Shown here: one piece after another, positions 41,044-49,396 of the stretch
Layout: each line of letters starts with the position of its first letter
How positions within the stretch are numbered: the stretch's first letter is position 1
Made by a program: the position numbers and the translations under genes
Source: Suilimivivens sp964507235
Lineage (GTDB): Bacteria; Bacillota; Clostridia; Lachnospirales; Lachnospiraceae
Assembly: GCA_964507235.1 (NCBI GenBank)
Contig: CAZDPE010000005.1
Span: 1-55,266, forward strand
Length of the DNA: 55,266 bases
Reading direction: 5' to 3'
The notes under the pieces: generated by a model
Told to the model about the DNA's origin: nothing
Seen by the model: the letters and a program-made list of their open reading frames with translations, nothing else
Databases searched by the model: none

Positions 41044-44031
41044 CAGGAATTCTGCCAGCTTAATTTTACCTTCAATGCATATTTTTAAATCATAACATCC
41101 TGTTTTATCAAGAAATCCTTCCGGCAATACGGCTTCTACCCATTCATATTCCAAATCCTTATTTTCTTTTACTGCAATCTCACATTGAACCCCGGATTTA
41201 TTGTTTTCCTGATTTTTACATGAGAAGTAAATATATCCATCCTCAACGCCGCAAATCCGAAGCCTTACTTTTTGAGGAAGCAAATTAAATTTAAAATCTT
41301 TATAATGCAATCCACAATTTTTATCTTTTTCCGGGCCCTTATCCACAAAATCAGGTTCATCTCCGGGTTTTCCGGGAATAATACAGGTTTCCCGTTTCAT
41401 GGTATGCCCCTTCGTGCCTCTGTGAACAAAGCAGTTGCTGCTATAATCATACAGAACGGCTTCTGTAGGCACAAAAGGATTTCTTGGCTCTATAACATCC
41501 CCCTCAATGTAAACAGAAGCCTGCTGCCTGATATCCTTTGAAGACGCTCCAGACATAAAGATATAAGTACCGCTTTCCAGTTTCATCGCTTTCGCAATCA
41601 CATCATAATATTTTAAATCTTCCGTTTTTATCGAAAAGCAAACTTCTCTTTTCTCTCCGGGATTTATATTCTTAACTCTTTCAAATCCCTTCAGCTGACA
41701 TATCGGCTGTATTACGCGGGAATGCTCTTTATGAACATAGAGCTGCACTACCTCATCGGCTGTTACGCTCCCTATATTAGTTACATTTAACTTTATCTCA
41801 ATTCTTTCTCCTTTTTCTGTTATGGAAAGAGGGGCATAAGAAAATTCTGTATATGACAAACCATGACCAAAAGGATAAAGCACTTCCTTATCATAATACT
41901 GATAGGTTCTTTTTCCTTGAATAATATCATAATCATTGATATCCGGTAAATCTTTTTCTGAACGGTACCATGTCATTGGAAGGCGGCCTGCCGGAGATAC
42001 TTTTCCGCTTAATACATCCGCAATTCCTGTTCCCAATTCCTGACTTCCGCTCGGAGTAAAAACGATTGCCGGAATTTCTTCCTGCAGACTGCAGATTGAA
42101 TATGGATAGTTGGAAACAATCACAACAACTGTATTAGGATTTACAGTAAATACTTCATCAATCAGCCTTTGCTGAAATGGAGGCAGTGCCAATGTACTTC
42201 TGTCAATCTCTTCTTTGCTGTTAATTACGGGATTACTGCCCACAACAACTACTGCTTTTTCTGCTTTTGCCGCTGCCGCCACGGCATCCCTTATGCCATC
42301 TGTGACAACCTCCATACCAAGCAGAGCAGGCTCTCCCTCAAAAACAGCATGGCATTTGCGGTTCAGCTTTTCATCATCCATTTCTCCTGTTACAGGAGGC
42401 TGTGTTTTAATCACTGCCAGGTAACCATTTTTATCTATTGTTACTTTTCTTCCGTTCCAGCTGGTTAAAAACCAGCGTATCTTTTTATCACTGATATCCA
42501 CATCAACGGAACCTGTTCTGCTTTCCGAAAATTTCCAGGATTCTCTGATAAACCAGGCAAAGGTTTCCGTTTTATCTGCCTTTATTAAATAGGAACCTTC
42601 CTCCAGGGTTACAAATTTACCATTACTTACAGCTCTCAGGGTCGTACTTCCGCAGCCCCAGTCAGTAAATCTGAAAATTTCCGCATGCTCTTTATCTGTT
42701 AAATATAATCTGTTTTCTTCATCTAACCCGATATATTTTTCCCCGCAGGTCAAAAAAACATCTGACAGACCGCTTTCAAAAGAAACCGCCGTTTCCGGAA
42801 AGTTCTTTTTAATACCGTCAAGTGCTGTTATTGTATAAGGCGGTATTCCGCAATACCAATCCTTATACCACTCATCCGCCAGAGGTCCGACTACCGCCAG
42901 GGATTTTATTTCCCGGGGATTCAGCGGAAGCAGTTTACCCTTATTTTTCAAAAGAACCACGGCTTCTTCCGCCATCCGGACAGCCAGCCTCCTGTGTTCT
43001 TCATTATTCACATACTCCTCGCCCATGTTTGCATAAGGACAATCTCCCTCTCCGTCAAAAAATCCGAGCCTGATTCTTGTTCTAAAGGAATTTCGCACAG
43101 ATTTGTTAATATCTTCTTCTGTAATCAGCCCTTTCGCAAGAGCTTCTTTTGCCGCCGCAAAAACCACTGCACCGTCATCTGTGAAACAGTCTACTCCCGC
43201 CTTTAATCCATAAGCTATGGTTTCCGCATGAGTTTCAAAATATTTGTGGTCATTTACCGTCTGCTGAAAATCCCCTCCGTCACAGACAACATGACCCGGA
43301 AGTCTATAAGTATCCTTTAAAATTTCCTTCACTTCCGTATTAACAATGGCAGGAATCCCATTAATTTCATTATAGGAGGTCATGACCGCCTCCGCCCCGC
43401 CTTCCTGAATGGCTTTTCTGAACGGTTCTAAATAATATTCATATTTATTACGCATATCCATGGATGAGGATATCTTAATTCTGTCCTTTTCCACATTATT
43501 TGCATAAAAATGCTTCAAAGTAGCTCCGCACTGTATATAAAAAGGATGGTTTCCCTTCATTCCCTGAATATAAGCGGATGCCATTTCCCCTGTCAGATAC
43601 GGATCTTCTCCATAGGCTTCTTCCGTTCTTCCCCAGCGCGGGTCACGCTCCATATCAACAGTGGGCGCCCACCGGCACAATCCGCCTCTTCCGTTTCTTG
43701 TAAAAAGAGCTCTTGCTTCTTCTCCGACTGCCCTTCCGCACTCTCTGATTAATTCTCTGTCGAAGCTTCCGCTCATTCCCACAGGCTGCGTAAATGAGGT
43801 TGTAGGTTCAGGCGTTCCCGCATTGAACGCCTGATCGTGCCTCGCTTCTATTCCATGGGCAGCTTCTCCGCCCATAAAGGATGCCCTAATTCCAAGACGC
43901 TCTATGTCCGGGCATCCTGTTGTAAGGCATGTAATTTTCTCTTCTATCGTCAACTCATTAATTAAATAATCAAGTCTTTTTTCTATTTCCAATTTGTTAT
44001 TCCATAACGGTGTTTCTTTGTAGTTTTTCAT
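40918..44031 (-). CDS. GH3 beta-glucosidase/beta-xylosidase with a repeat-derived C-terminus
   Basis: 1037 aa, no signal peptide. The N-terminal GH3 barrel contains GEAAHGIEARHD and RWAPTVDMERDPRWGR, with nucleophile D251 in HVVCDGGDF. A second alpha/beta sandwich (VVVVGSNPVINSKEEIDR) is interrupted by about 170 residues rich in beta strands (from about residue 420, containing GKFVTLEEGSYLIKADK), possibly a trefoil or PA14-like binding insert. A fibronectin III-like domain and a beta-rich C-terminal domain follow. The last ~32 residues are encoded by the dispersed repeat and are unlikely to be ancestral. Probably removes backbone glucose or xylose inside the cell. Confidence 0.9.
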   Translation of the reverse strand: MKNYKETPLWNNKLEIEKRLDYLINELTIEEKITCLTTGCPDIERLGIRASFMGGEAAHGIEARHDQAFNAGTPEPTTSFTQPVGMSGSFDRELIRECGRAVGEEARALFTRNGRGGLCRWAPTVDMERDPRWGRTEEAYGEDPYLTGEMASAYIQGMKGNHPFYIQCGATLKHFYANNVEKDRIKISSSMDMRNKYEYYLEPFRKAIQEGGAEAVMTSYNEINGIPAIVNTEVKEILKDTYRLPGHVVCDGGDFQQTVNDHKYFETHAETIAYGLKAGVDCFTDDGAVVFAAAKEALAKGLITEEDINKSVRNSFRTRIRLGFFDGEGDCPYANMGEEYVNNEEHRRLAVRMAEEAVVLLKNKGKLLPLNPREIKSLAVVGPLADEWYKDWYCGIPPYTITALDGIKKNFPETAVSFESGLSDVFLTCGEKYIGLDEENRLYLTDKEHAEIFRFTDWGCGSTTLRAVSNGKFVTLEEGSYLIKADKTETFAWFIRESWKFSESRTGSVDVDISDKKIRWFLTSWNGRKVTIDKNGYLAVIKTQPPVTGEMDDEKLNRKCHAVFEGEPALLGMEVVTDGIRDAVAAAAKAEKAVVVVGSNPVINSKEEIDRSTLALPPFQQRLIDEVFTVNPNTVVVIVSNYPYSICSLQEEIPAIVFTPSGSQELGTGIADVLSGKVSPAGRLPMTWYRSEKDLPDINDYDIIQGKRTYQYYDKEVLYPFGHGLSYTEFSYAPLSITEKGERIEIKLNVTNIGSVTADEVVQLYVHKEHSRVIQPICQLKGFERVKNINPGEKREVCFSIKTEDLKYYDVIAKAMKLESGTYIFMSGASSKDIRQQASVYIEGDVIEPRNPFVPTEAVLYDYSSNCFVHRGTKGHTMKRETCIIPGKPGDEPDFVDKGPEKDKNCGLHYKDFKFNLLPQKVRLRICGVEDGYIYFSCKNQENNKSGVQCEIAVKENKDLEYEWVEAVLPEGFLDKTGCYDLKICIEGKIKLAEFLFIPACNESKSCLHDLDECREGQYPAPWGASISMPCCLRRGY

Positions 44032-44045
44032 ATGGTGTCACTCTT

Positions 44046-44705
44046 TTAAGCCTTTTCTTCCCCGTTTATTTCACTGTTCTTTTTTGTAACAGCACCCGGT
44101 TCTTTTTCTATCTGCTGAAAAATTCTTTTACTGAAAGCTGCCACCGTAAAAATTATAAAAGCAGGTCCTATCAGAATGCCAAAAAACAACATGGTAGAGT
44201 TAAACTGAAAAATAAAAATTTCAAACAATACAATAATAATTAATAACAAGGTCCGCCCAAAATATCTTTTGGAAATTTCAAAAGAATTTTGTATCGTTTT
44301 AACTAAGGTATTTTCGTATCTGGCAGCAAGCGGATAGGAATATAAAAGTGAAAGCACAATAATAAAACAGGATACAATACCGATAACCAAAAAAATAAAA
44401 GGATTACCTTCTACTGCATTAAACAGCTGAAAATCCAGATAAACTGCATATGCAGCTATTACCGTAATAATCCAAAGCAGCGTTCCCTGCTTCCAATTTT
44501 CTTTAAATGCCCTGATAAAGCTTCTTCCGATATATCCCTCTTCATCATCTGTCATCCTTAATGCTACAGACATGGCTGCTACTGTAGAAGCTCCTATTGT
44601 AATAACAGGAATGCTGAACAACAGCCACATAAAATTTAACTTAAGCACATCAAGAAATCTTGATAAAAAACGATAAAAAGGACTATCTACACTAAAAAAT
44701 TTCAT
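44046..44705 (-). CDS. YesL-family (DUF624) membrane protein
   Basis: 219 aa with five predicted membrane helices, opening MKFFSVDSPFYRFLSRFLDV and containing NFMWLLFSIPVITIGASTVA, the family signature. YesL proteins are encoded beside LplB/LplC-type transporters and YesM/YesN regulators; their function is not established. The ATG at 44705 has GGAGAA about 10 nt upstream; the 36 codons upstream in frame include a terminator region and are not supported. Lies 14 nt before the GH3 gene. Confidence 0.9.
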   Translation of the reverse strand: MKFFSVDSPFYRFLSRFLDVLKLNFMWLLFSIPVITIGASTVAAMSVALRMTDDEEGYIGRSFIRAFKENWKQGTLLWIITVIAAYAVYLDFQLFNAVEGNPFIFLVIGIVSCFIIVLSLLYSYPLAARYENTLVKTIQNSFEISKRYFGRTLLLIIIVLFEIFIFQFNSTMLFFGILIGPAFIIFTVAAFSKRIFQQIEKEPGAVTKKNSEINGEEKA

Positions 44706-44779
44706 AATCTGAATCTTCTCCTGCTTTTTGCTCTTTACTCTGATAATACAATAAAAATACCGATTACGCATCTTTTTTC

Positions 44780-44830
44780 TTAAAAATAACGGGGACTGCC
44801 CGCCTGATTGCATCAGTCCGGACAGTCCCC
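44780..44830 (-). terminator. Terminator/attenuator between binding protein and YesL genes
   Basis: Strong hairpin GGGGACTGTCC...GGGCAGTCCCC (44791-44830) followed by TTATTTTTAAG on the minus strand. Placed after the binding-protein gene, it should keep that product more abundant than YesL, GH3 and the esterase, which depend on readthrough. Confidence 0.8.
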
Positions 44831-44861
44831 TCTCTGTTTTTATTATCAGCTGAAATAATTT

Positions 44862-46661
44862 TTATTTTACAGCATCTTCTGCAGCTGCTCTTATCTTAAC
44901 TTCATTCTCCTGGAATTCTACACACTGGTCATAACCATATTCATTGGCCTGTGCGATCATATCAGCAACAATTGCATCAAATTCTTCATCGGTAGAAGCA
45001 TAAATTGCCTTCCATGAATTATCCTTAATGCAGGTTGCAACCTGATTCCATACAACCTGTAATTCATCAGATTTAACACCCCCTGAATAAGTAGTACCGG
45101 GAGATACAATATAGTTTGTCTGTTTCAGGCGCTCATCGGGTGTCTTGCAGCCTGTTACTTCTCTCCAGTCAGCTTCAATCTCTGAACCGGGTTCTTCTGT
45201 AAAGCTTGCCCATTTTCTGTAGTTGAAGGTTTCTCCGTTCGAATCGGTATTCTTTGTATCAAGAGCCCATGTAGTATTGTTCATCTTAAAGTTACCATCT
45301 TCAAATGTACCTGAATATCCGTCAGTCATTTCGGTCTTACCGTCAAGCTTAGCAGTACGTCCGAGATCTGTGAAATATGTCAGACCATCTTCACCATAAT
45401 ACCAGCATACATCCTTCGGACCATATTCAAGTGTCATACGTCCTTCGGGAGTTGACAGCCAGTTAAGGATAGCCATACACAACTCAGGATATTCTGTTTT
45501 GGCGCCGATAGACCAGATTCTGTTGCTTCCATATACGTTCTGCCCATAGATGATAGGTCTTGCTTCTGCAGGAGGAACAGGATACATAGCCTTGCCTTCT
45601 GCTGCATGAGCATCAGAATTATATAATGCGGAACCTAAGAAGTTAAAGATATTTAAGAAGGCTGTACCATTCTGATAATCTTCCATCATACCATCATACT
45701 TCTGTGTCTGTGAGTCGGGGTCAAGCAATCCCTTCTGATATAAAGTATTGTAGAACTTTAAGCAGGTAAGATAGGGTCCGTCTTCCTCCAGGCAGGGATG
45801 ATAGGTCTGTGTTTCAGGGTCATATAAACCAACTCCGAATTCATCATATCCATAATAAGCGGATGCTGTTGACTTAACAAACATTACCATATCTCCATCC
45901 CAGTCATTGAAAAGAGATACGCCGTATGTAGTTTTGCCATTATCATCTGTAGGACAGATTTCCTTCATCTGGGCAAGTACATCTACCATATCATCAAGGT
46001 TATTAATTTCAGGATAACCTAATTCCTTGTAAAGATCCCAACGAAGATCCCATGTATACATAGCATCCTGTGTATCATTTGCATCAACGGCAACGTCATG
46101 ACCGTATCCATAAGTTACACCGCCGGAAAGATTGGTATTCTTCTCAAGGGCAAAAGGCATATTTTCTTTAATATAAGAACCGTATTCTTCAAGAAGGTCA
46201 TCCTCATTCCAATCATACAGCATACCTTTTTCTACTGCCTGAAGATATTCATCACTATCATTACCCCAGATAACAATATCACCCAGATTTCCTGATTCCA
46301 TACGTGTTTCATATACACCGTCGGGATCGGGAATAATGTTCAGCTTAACATTGAATTTTTCCAACATGATCTGTCCGAACCATCCAATCTGTTCTCCTGA
46401 ATAGTTAGCCAGCTGGTCAAAAACATCCAATGTCACTGTTTCCTCAGGGATGATGTCTGCTAATAAATCATCCTCCTCGTCCTCCGCTTCTGCAGTATCT
46501 GCTTCAGCTTCAGTTTCATCTTCTGTGTCCGTGTCCTCATCTGCATTAGTTTCTGTTTCAGCTGCAGATCCGGAATTTGCTGCGTCTGAACCGCCGCATG
46601 CTGCTAATGATAATGTCATGGCGGCAGCTAAAAACAATGCAACAATTTTTTTTGCTTTCAT
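44862..46661 (-). CDS. Large solute-binding lipoprotein, LipO/YtcQ-like
   Basis: 599 aa. Signal peptide with lipobox LAAC, then an Asp/Glu-rich linker of about 40 residues, then the binding domain (TLDVFDQLANYSGEQIGWF, DLRWDLYKELGYPEINNLDD, LFNDWDGDMV). Paralogous to the binding protein at 36575-38311. This one follows its permease genes and is likely the main receptor for the transporter. The acidic linker may act as a spacer between membrane and domain. GGAGGAAG precedes the ATG. Confidence 0.93.
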   Translation of the reverse strand: MKAKKIVALFLAAAMTLSLAACGGSDAANSGSAAETETNADEDTDTEDETEAEADTAEAEDEEDDLLADIIPEETVTLDVFDQLANYSGEQIGWFGQIMLEKFNVKLNIIPDPDGVYETRMESGNLGDIVIWGNDSDEYLQAVEKGMLYDWNEDDLLEEYGSYIKENMPFALEKNTNLSGGVTYGYGHDVAVDANDTQDAMYTWDLRWDLYKELGYPEINNLDDMVDVLAQMKEICPTDDNGKTTYGVSLFNDWDGDMVMFVKSTASAYYGYDEFGVGLYDPETQTYHPCLEEDGPYLTCLKFYNTLYQKGLLDPDSQTQKYDGMMEDYQNGTAFLNIFNFLGSALYNSDAHAAEGKAMYPVPPAEARPIIYGQNVYGSNRIWSIGAKTEYPELCMAILNWLSTPEGRMTLEYGPKDVCWYYGEDGLTYFTDLGRTAKLDGKTEMTDGYSGTFEDGNFKMNNTTWALDTKNTDSNGETFNYRKWASFTEEPGSEIEADWREVTGCKTPDERLKQTNYIVSPGTTYSGGVKSDELQVVWNQVATCIKDNSWKAIYASTDEEFDAIVADMIAQANEYGYDQCVEFQENEVKIRAAAEDAVK

Positions 46662-46726
46662 ACTTTTTCTTCCTCCTTATTCTTTATGACAATAGAAAAC
46701 ATGAAATCCATAACCTTCTATTGCAT

Positions 46727-46759
46727 GTGTTATATTGACCGTATTATTACGGATAACAC
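46727..46759 (-). other. Bulged hairpin between permease and binding-protein genes
   Basis: GTGTTAT and ATAACAC (7 bp) enclose a one-sided 5-nt bulge and an inner stem CCGTA/TACGG with a TTAT loop. No T-run follows, so it is more likely an mRNA stabiliser or processing site that favours expression of the downstream binding-protein gene than a terminator. Confidence 0.55.
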
Positions 46760-46788
46760 CAACGTTAATTAAAAATGTTACTGCTTTA

Positions 46789-47754
46789 CTAACCCTTAAC
46801 AGCTCCCAGCATAATGCCTTCTTCAAAATACCGCTGCAGGAAAGGATAAACAAGCAAAATCGGAATAACTGTAACCATAGAAATCGTATACTTTATAATC
46901 TTGCCGCTAAGTGCAGACTGAATAGCCGCATCGCTCACTGCACCTCCGGACTGCATCAGGGATTTTAAATTAGATGCCTGATTTAAATAAATATACAATC
47001 TGTGCTGCAGCGTATACAGATTAGGCGCTGACTGCATATAAATCAGGGAATCCGTAAAGGAATTCCAATGCCCTACCGCACCGAAAATTGCAATAGTTGC
47101 AAGAATCGGTTTGCTTAAAGGCCATATAATCTTCCGGAATATTGTCATATAGCTCGCACCGTCTATGGCAGCGCTTTCTTCAAGTTCTCCCGGAATGGAT
47201 TCAATATAAGTCTTGACCAGAATAATATTATAAGGTGCAACAATGCCCGGAATAATATATACCCAGAAGCTGTTAGTCAGGCCCAGCATCTGCATGTTCA
47301 AAAATACAGGAATAATACCTGCATTGAAGTACATGGTAATTACAAGAAATCTATACCAGAATTTTCTTCCCCACATCTCCTGCTTTGTAACCAGATAGCC
47401 AATTAACCCTGAAGCAGCAACCATAAGAGCTGTTCCCAAAAGAGTTCTTGCAACAGATACCATAAAAGCGGAAGACAAATCACTTACATTCAAGAGCGCC
47501 GTGTAATTGCCAAAATGAATTCCTCTTGGTATAAAATTAATTGTTCCTTTCAAAACCATGTCATTATCACTGATCGTGTTAATGAAAAGATAATAGAAGG
47601 GAAAGATACATGCCAGTGTAAACAATCCGAAAACCAGATAATTAATTATTTCAAAAATAATATCACCGGATTTTAATTTATATTTGCGCTTATGAGTCTT
47701 TTTATATAACTTCTCAGCTTTTAAATCCGCTTTTTCCTGTGCTGTTTTTGCCAT
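46789..47754 (-). CDS. ABC transporter permease, LplC/YtcP-like
   Basis: 321 aa with six membrane helices after a basic N-terminus. The EAA loop reads LEESAAIDGASYMTIFRKII, and the C-terminus LQRYFEEGIMLGAVKG is typical of LplC/YtcP. It partners the LplB-type gene 12 nt upstream. This family imports oligosaccharides with large LipO-like binding proteins and usually relies on a shared ATPase encoded elsewhere; none is in the window. Confidence 0.93.
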   Translation of the reverse strand: MAKTAQEKADLKAEKLYKKTHKRKYKLKSGDIIFEIINYLVFGLFTLACIFPFYYLFINTISDNDMVLKGTINFIPRGIHFGNYTALLNVSDLSSAFMVSVARTLLGTALMVAASGLIGYLVTKQEMWGRKFWYRFLVITMYFNAGIIPVFLNMQMLGLTNSFWVYIIPGIVAPYNIILVKTYIESIPGELEESAAIDGASYMTIFRKIIWPLSKPILATIAIFGAVGHWNSFTDSLIYMQSAPNLYTLQHRLYIYLNQASNLKSLMQSGGAVSDAAIQSALSGKIIKYTISMVTVIPILLVYPFLQRYFEEGIMLGAVKG

Positions 47755-47766
47755 GCTCCCACCCCC

Positions 47767-49218
47767 TTAAATAATACTTTCACCACGGATTAATTTGGAA
47801 ATTCCGTTAGCGCCAAACAATAAAACCACACTGATAATTGATTTCAGCATACTTACCACGGTCGTAAGAGGAATGGAACCTTTACCAATACCAAGTTCAT
47901 ATACATATAAATCAAGGACCATAATAGAGGAGGTATTTGTAGAATTTTTGAATACCAGGTACTGGTCCATACCATTGCTCAGAATATTTGCAACCGCCAT
48001 AAGAAGCAATACAAAGAAAGTAGGAATCAAACTTGGTACGGTAATATGCCACATTTTTTGGAATCTGCCGGCGCCGTCCACTGTTGCCGCTTCATAAAGC
48101 TGCTGGTCAATACCGGAAATAGCGGCTATGTAAATAATTGCGCTCCAGCCAATTCCCTTCCAGGTACCCCATGCCCACATCTTAAGCCATGTATGGGAAC
48201 CATCCATAAGAAGGTTCTTGCCTTCACTCCAAACTCCTATATTCACCAGAAAACTGCTTAGGAAACCGTCTGTAGAAAAGATACAAAAAGCAATTGCATA
48301 CACCAGAACCCAGCTGATGAAGTTGGGAACTGTGGTAAAGGTCTGCACAAATCTTCTGAACTTCAGGTTTTTCATTTCACATAAGAAAATAGCAAATGCC
48401 ATGGGAAGCCAGCTGGTAGCTATACCAATACCGCTCATTGCCAAAGTATTTTTTAATGTGTTAACAATATCTCTTACCGTCGCAGGATTCTTCACCAGCT
48501 CACTAAACCATTTAAAGCCCACGAATTTCTCCATGCTCAGGGTATCGCCAACCTTATAATCAAAGAAAGCATAGCGCCATCCCCATAAAGGCAGATAAGA
48601 AAATACCGCAACCAATGCGATGAAGGGCAAAAACATAAGAAAGAGTTTAAACCTGGTTTCCATCTCAAATTTCTCTTCCTTTTGGCTCTTTGCCAGTAAA
48701 ATAATCTGAATAATTGTAATAACCAGTATTATTGCAAATATGATTACAACAAACCAGAAACTGCCCGGAAACATCGGCTCAACCTTACTGGGTTTTTCCG
48801 TTAAGGCTACCTGACTGTATGCCGCATAAATACCTGCCATGCCAACCAGCTCTACTATACTTCCGATTACTGCAAACAAATTTCCGAGCTTTTTAAATTT
48901 CATATTTCCAAGCGACATACATCCGCTTGCTACATTTGCCGCTATACCAAGGCAAATAGCCAAAGATGAGGCAAAAAGAATATGCATGGAAGATTTTAAT
49001 ACCCATCCCTTTTTAAAGGCACGGCCAAAATCCGCTGTCAGCGTATTATAAGCAATACCAGATGTAAAAAGGGACAGATTCTTATTAATCAGCCCGCAGA
49101 TTCTTGAGGGATTTAACGCCGGTACAAACAGAAATACCACTGATAAAAGAATGGCTATTCTTACAAGATAATACAGTTTATCGGCAACTATCTCTCTTGA
49201 AGTTTTGCTATTGTCCAT
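47767..49218 (-). CDS. ABC transporter permease, LplB/YteP-like, with N-terminal membrane extension
   Basis: 483 aa, although LplB permeases are normally about 300. Residues of about 195-483 are the permease proper, with KLFLMFLPFIALVAVFSYLP and the EAA loop YEAATVDGAGRFQKMWHITV. Before this lie about 190 residues with four or so extra membrane helices (near 15-35, 70-90, 105-125 and 150-175) that I cannot assign. The ATG at 49218 has AAAGGAAGG just upstream; 13 more codons are open but unsupported. First gene of the transporter operon. Confidence 0.88.
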   Translation of the reverse strand: MDNSKTSREIVADKLYYLVRIAILLSVVFLFVPALNPSRICGLINKNLSLFTSGIAYNTLTADFGRAFKKGWVLKSSMHILFASSLAICLGIAANVASGCMSLGNMKFKKLGNLFAVIGSIVELVGMAGIYAAYSQVALTEKPSKVEPMFPGSFWFVVIIFAIILVITIIQIILLAKSQKEEKFEMETRFKLFLMFLPFIALVAVFSYLPLWGWRYAFFDYKVGDTLSMEKFVGFKWFSELVKNPATVRDIVNTLKNTLAMSGIGIATSWLPMAFAIFLCEMKNLKFRRFVQTFTTVPNFISWVLVYAIAFCIFSTDGFLSSFLVNIGVWSEGKNLLMDGSHTWLKMWAWGTWKGIGWSAIIYIAAISGIDQQLYEAATVDGAGRFQKMWHITVPSLIPTFFVLLLMAVANILSNGMDQYLVFKNSTNTSSIMVLDLYVYELGIGKGSIPLTTVVSMLKSIISVVLLFGANGISKLIRGESII

Positions 49219-49287
49219 TTTTTCCTTCCTTTCTGTTTCATGCATCCAAAAGAACAATTACTGAATCTTTTTTGCCAGACATAAAAA

Positions 49288-49329
49288 TATATCATAAAAC
49301 ATTTTCTGTTTTATGATATAATTATTATA
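49288..49329 (-). promoter_or_regulatory. LplB-operon promoter overlapped by a 14-bp perfect palindrome
   Basis: TATAAT (49324-49329, minus strand) is followed three bases later by TATATCATAAAACA-TTTTC-TGTTTTATGATATA (49288-49320), a perfect 14-bp inverted repeat starting about where transcription should begin. It could be a repressor operator, a 5' stabilising hairpin, or, with the ATTTTTATG that follows, a terminator for the upstream kinase gene. The -35 is poor. Confidence 0.65.
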
Positions 49330-49396
49330 CAAAAGTTACAAAAACAAAAATACAGCAAATACTTGATAAAAAATGCAGTAATTTTTTGTTTTATTT

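Noticed and set aside
40863..41075. Separate small protein encoded across repeat copy 2 in another frame
   Set aside because: No ribosome site; it is an out-of-frame reading of the GH3 end and the repeat.
42169..43752. Several plus-strand open frames of 70-100 codons inside the GH3 gene
   Set aside because: Antisense shadows of a well-supported enzyme gene, without start signals or recognisable domains.
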